Under the pieces are notes generated by a model that searched no databases, had not been told where the DNA came from, and worked only from the letters and a program-made list of their open reading frames with translations. Below, one piece after another: positions 6,268 through 8,343 of a stretch of DNA of 8,343 nucleotides. Where the stretch lies: positions 1-8,343 of the forward strand of contig CAJUMM010000109.1 in assembly GCA_910586955.1 (NCBI GenBank), in the 5' to 3' direction. The DNA comes from an uncultured Lachnospiraceae bacterium. GTDB taxonomy: Bacteria; Bacillota; Clostridia; Lachnospirales; Lachnospiraceae. Within the stretch, counting starts at the first letter, position 1. Each line of letters begins with the position of its first letter. Position numbers and translations under genes: made by a program.

Positions 6268-6929
6268 CGCTTTCCCGCTACCTCTCCCTGCTTTTTATAG
6301 ATGGAATCTGCGGCCACCACACCACGCACGGAAGACAGGGGATAGATATTGGTATTCCTTCCGATGACCGTGCCCGGATTGAGCACGGAGCCGCAGCCCA
6401 CTTCCACCTCGTCACCGATCATGGCGCCGAATTTCTTCATTCCCGTCTCGATATCCCCCTCCGGTGTGTGGACCTTTACCAGGAGCTTATCGGACTTCAC
6501 ATTGGAGGTGATGGAGCCTGCCCCCATATGGGCCTTATAACCCAGAATGGAATCCCCTACGTAATTGTAGTGGGGAACCTGGACCTTGTTAAAGAGAATC
6601 ACGTTTTTCAGCTCCGTGGAGTTTCCTACCACGGCCCCCTCTCCCACCAGGGCATTTCCCCGGATAAAGGCGCAGTGGCGCACTTCCGCATTTTTCCCGA
6701 TAATAGCCGGACCGGTAATCGATGCCGTAGGGGCTACTTTGGCCGACTTGGCTATCCAGATATTTTCCCCCCGCTTCTCGTACTCCTCCTCGCTTAAGGT
6801 GCCGCCCAGCTCCAGGATAAACGCCCCGATCTTCGGCAGCGCCTCCCAGGGATAGGTGACAGCGGACAAAAGGGGAGCCGCCAGGGTCTCCTCCAGGGTA
6901 TAAAGAGTTGTTACTTCCAATTCTCTCAT
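6264..6929 (-). CDS. Left-handed beta-helix protein related to the GlmU acetyltransferase domain
   Basis: A 221-residue protein. After an N-terminal segment of about 55 residues come hexapeptide repeats typical of left-handed beta-helix acyltransferases (IWIAKSAKVAPTASI, AIIGKNAEV, ALVGEGAVVGNS, with later turns such as GAMIGDEVEVG and TVIGRNTNI). The stretch V118-P-H-Y-N-Y-V-G-D125 aligns by eye with the GlmU block NHLTYLGD, whose His is the catalytic base for acetylating glucosamine-1-phosphate, so H120 is kept. The following H-M-G-A-G-S-I-T-S-N (134-143) matches the GlmU N-I-G-A-G-T block, but the usual Asn-Tyr-Asp-Gly is lost. The GlmU uridylyltransferase domain is absent, although such proteins are often labelled UDP-GlcNAc pyrophosphorylase. 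Likely an acetyl- or acyltransferase on a sugar phosphate; the substrate is unknown. ATG 6929 overlaps the TGA of the topoisomerase gene (ATGA) and has AAGGAG 10 bases upstream. Confidence 0.85.
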   Translation of the reverse strand: MRELEVTTLYTLEETLAAPLLSAVTYPWEALPKIGAFILELGGTLSEEEYEKRGENIWIAKSAKVAPTASITGPAIIGKNAEVRHCAFIRGNALVGEGAVVGNSTELKNVILFNKVQVPHYNYVGDSILGYKAHMGAGSITSNVKSDKLLVKVHTPEGDIETGMKKFGAMIGDEVEVGCGSVLNPGTVIGRNTNIYPLSSVRGVVAADSIYKKQGEVAGKR

Positions 6930-8343
6930 GACGTTTTCGCTCCTTTTTTCTTTTTCTCATAAAATTTTGCCGATGCGTCAAAGCAGGGCCTTAAAGCCTG
7001 CTGGTAATTGGCTCCAAGCACCGCACTGGTCTTATCGGTAATAAACTTTTCCAGCTTCTGCATATAGAAAGCTTCCGTAATACGGCCCTCTGCCATCTGA
7101 GTCAGGCCCTTCTCCCAGCTGGCCGTCAGCTCCGGATTCAACAGGCTGTAGATGGAGGCCCGGACTACATCGTAGATCATCTCTCCCAGCAGGGTGGGGG
7201 TGATCACCTGGGTCTTTTTGTTCAGGGAAATATATTGGTTGTTCACAAGCTTTTTCAAAATCTCCGCCCGGGTGGCGCTGGTGCCGATGCCGCTGCCCTT
7301 AATCTGGGAGCGCAGTTCCTCGTCCTCAATGAGCTGCCCGGCATTTTCCATAGCCAGAATCATGGAGCCGGAGTTGTAGCGCTTAGGGGGGGAAGTCTCC
7401 CCTTCCTTGATGGAAAAGCCCTTGGTCTCCAGAAGATCCCCTTTTTTCAGCTGCCTAAGAAACAGAAGAAGGTCCTGATCGCAGCGGATATCCTCCGTCT
7501 CATCCTCCTTCTGCCCGGACCCTTTGCGGCTCTCGCTTCCAGCCGGAGCTACTTTCAGATATCCCGGGGAAACCAGCACCCGGAAACCGGTGAAAAATTT
7601 CTCCTTCTGTACTTCCGTCACCAGCTGGATCTTCGTATACTCCGCCGCCGGGTAAAAAATCCCCAGGAACCGGCGGACAATAATCTCATACACCTGTCCG
7701 GAAAGTTTGGAAAGGCTCCCCAGAACCCCCAGGCCCTGGCCGGTGGGCACTATGGCGTAGTGATCCGTGATCTGTTTATCGTTTACATAACGTGTCTTCT
7801 CTATGCCCTGCCAGGCCTTCCCCTGGACCAGTTCCTGGGCGAAGGCAGACACCGGAGCGAAGCTCTTAAGACCGGAAATATTTTTCCAGATCTCTTTGGC
7901 CACTGCCGTGGATAGGACCCTGGCATCCGTCCTCGGATAAGTCACCAGCTTCTTCTCGTAGAGCTCCTGCACAATCCTCAGGGTTTCGTCTGGACTTATC
8001 TTAAACTGGCGGGAGCACTCATTCTGAAGCTCTGCCAGGTTAAAAAGGAGGGGCGGATTTTTCTTCTCCTTTTTCTGCTCCTTGGAAAAAACCCGGGCCT
8101 CTATAGGCTTTTCTTTCTCCAGAAGGGAAATCAGGCTCTCGGCCTCCTGCCGGCTTTTAAATCCGTTTTCTTTGTAAAGCTTCGGGGACTGGAACCAGGC
8201 GGAGCCTTCCACAGCCTTCCACTCCCCTTCAAAGGCCCGGCCTTCGGGAGTGAACTCTGCCAGAACCCGGTAGAAGGGCGTCTTTACAAACTCCCGGATC
8301 TCGCGCTCCCGGCGGACCACCATGCCAAGAACGCAGGTCATCA
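6926..8343 (-). CDS. topB: DNA topoisomerase III (TopB-type), N-terminal part outside the window
   Basis: Only the last 471 residues plus part of a codon are present. The frame stays open to the window edge, and the ATG at 8341 is internal: the sequence there (MTCVLGMVVRREREI) matches the conserved segment after G-R-V in type IA topoisomerases. The active site T-Y135-P-R-T-D is visible (Tyr codon 7939-7937); this Tyr makes the covalent 5'-phosphotyrosyl bond to single-stranded DNA. Further marks are D193-H-Y-A-I-V-P-T (193-200), the G-S-G-I-G-T-S-A-T-R-A-E-I helix region (349-361), and T-P-T-L-L-G-E (381-387). No zinc-finger module follows; the protein ends in a short Lys-rich tail, common in Firmicute TopB proteins. 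The lost part should hold the Toprim domain. It acts in decatenation and in resolving recombination intermediates. It is first in view of a unit with the beta-helix and TraX-like genes. Confidence 0.93.
   Translation of the reverse strand, partial: MTCVLGMVVRREREIREFVKTPFYRVLAEFTPEGRAFEGEWKAVEGSAWFQSPKLYKENGFKSRQEAESLISLLEKEKPIEARVFSKEQKKEKKNPPLLFNLAELQNECSRQFKISPDETLRIVQELYEKKLVTYPRTDARVLSTAVAKEIWKNISGLKSFAPVSAFAQELVQGKAWQGIEKTRYVNDKQITDHYAIVPTGQGLGVLGSLSKLSGQVYEIIVRRFLGIFYPAAEYTKIQLVTEVQKEKFFTGFRVLVSPGYLKVAPAGSESRKGSGQKEDETEDIRCDQDLLLFLRQLKKGDLLETKGFSIKEGETSPPKRYNSGSMILAMENAGQLIEDEELRSQIKGSGIGTSATRAEILKKLVNNQYISLNKKTQVITPTLLGEMIYDVVRASIYSLLNPELTASWEKGLTQMAEGRITEAFYMQKLEKFITDKTSAVLGANYQQALRPCFDASAKFYEKKKKGAKTS

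Noticed and set aside
5515..8343. Mobile or conjugative element suggested by TraX and topoisomerase III together
   Set aside because: No relaxase, integrase, type IV secretion gene, attachment site or composition break is visible; both families occur commonly in Clostridia chromosomes. Sequence to the right of the window would be needed to reopen this.

Overview
The window looks like a chromosomal segment of a low-to-mid GC Clostridia member, most likely Lachnospiraceae. This is inferred from protein styles: a TFIIB-type zinc-ribbon membrane protein next to a TPM protein, a TIGR00266/AIM24 protein, a chromosomal TraX-family protein and a TopB-type topoisomerase. The ribosome-binding sites are strong AGGAGG-like ones and the promoters are sigma-A-like. 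I see no phage, transposon, CRISPR, tRNA or rRNA signal. Except for a few bases at the left edge, every supported gene is on the minus strand, so transcription runs from high to low coordinates.

There are three successive minus-strand transcription units. (1) About 8343 to 5515: the C-terminal two thirds of DNA topoisomerase III, a left-handed beta-helix protein resembling the GlmU acetyltransferase domain, and a TraX-family membrane protein. The three are joined by two ATGA stop/start overlaps, and no terminator is visible after the last. (2) About 5523 to 3328: a promoter with a perfect TATAAT box drives a bacteriohemerythrin / CheX-like / receiver-domain fusion protein, followed 18 bases later by an AIM24 protein. 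The unit ends in a strong intrinsic terminator. (3) About 3293 to 66: a second promoter drives a double zinc-ribbon polytopic membrane protein, a translationally coupled TPM-domain protein with a long Gly/Ser tail, and a GNAT acetyltransferase.

At the extreme left, 65 bases read on the plus strand as the end of a membrane protein. Its stop codon directly abuts the stop codon of the GNAT gene. There is no gene-free stretch above 300 bases; the longest gap is about 160 bases (3234-3393) and holds a terminator and a promoter.

The most interesting element is unit 2. A complete diiron oxygen-binding hemerythrin domain, a degenerate-looking chemotaxis-phosphatase-like domain and an intact phosphoacceptor domain lie in one soluble protein, co-transcribed with an AIM24 protein. 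This suggests an oxygen or redox-responsive signalling protein, but output and partner are unknown. I do not see clear evidence of a wholly new system.
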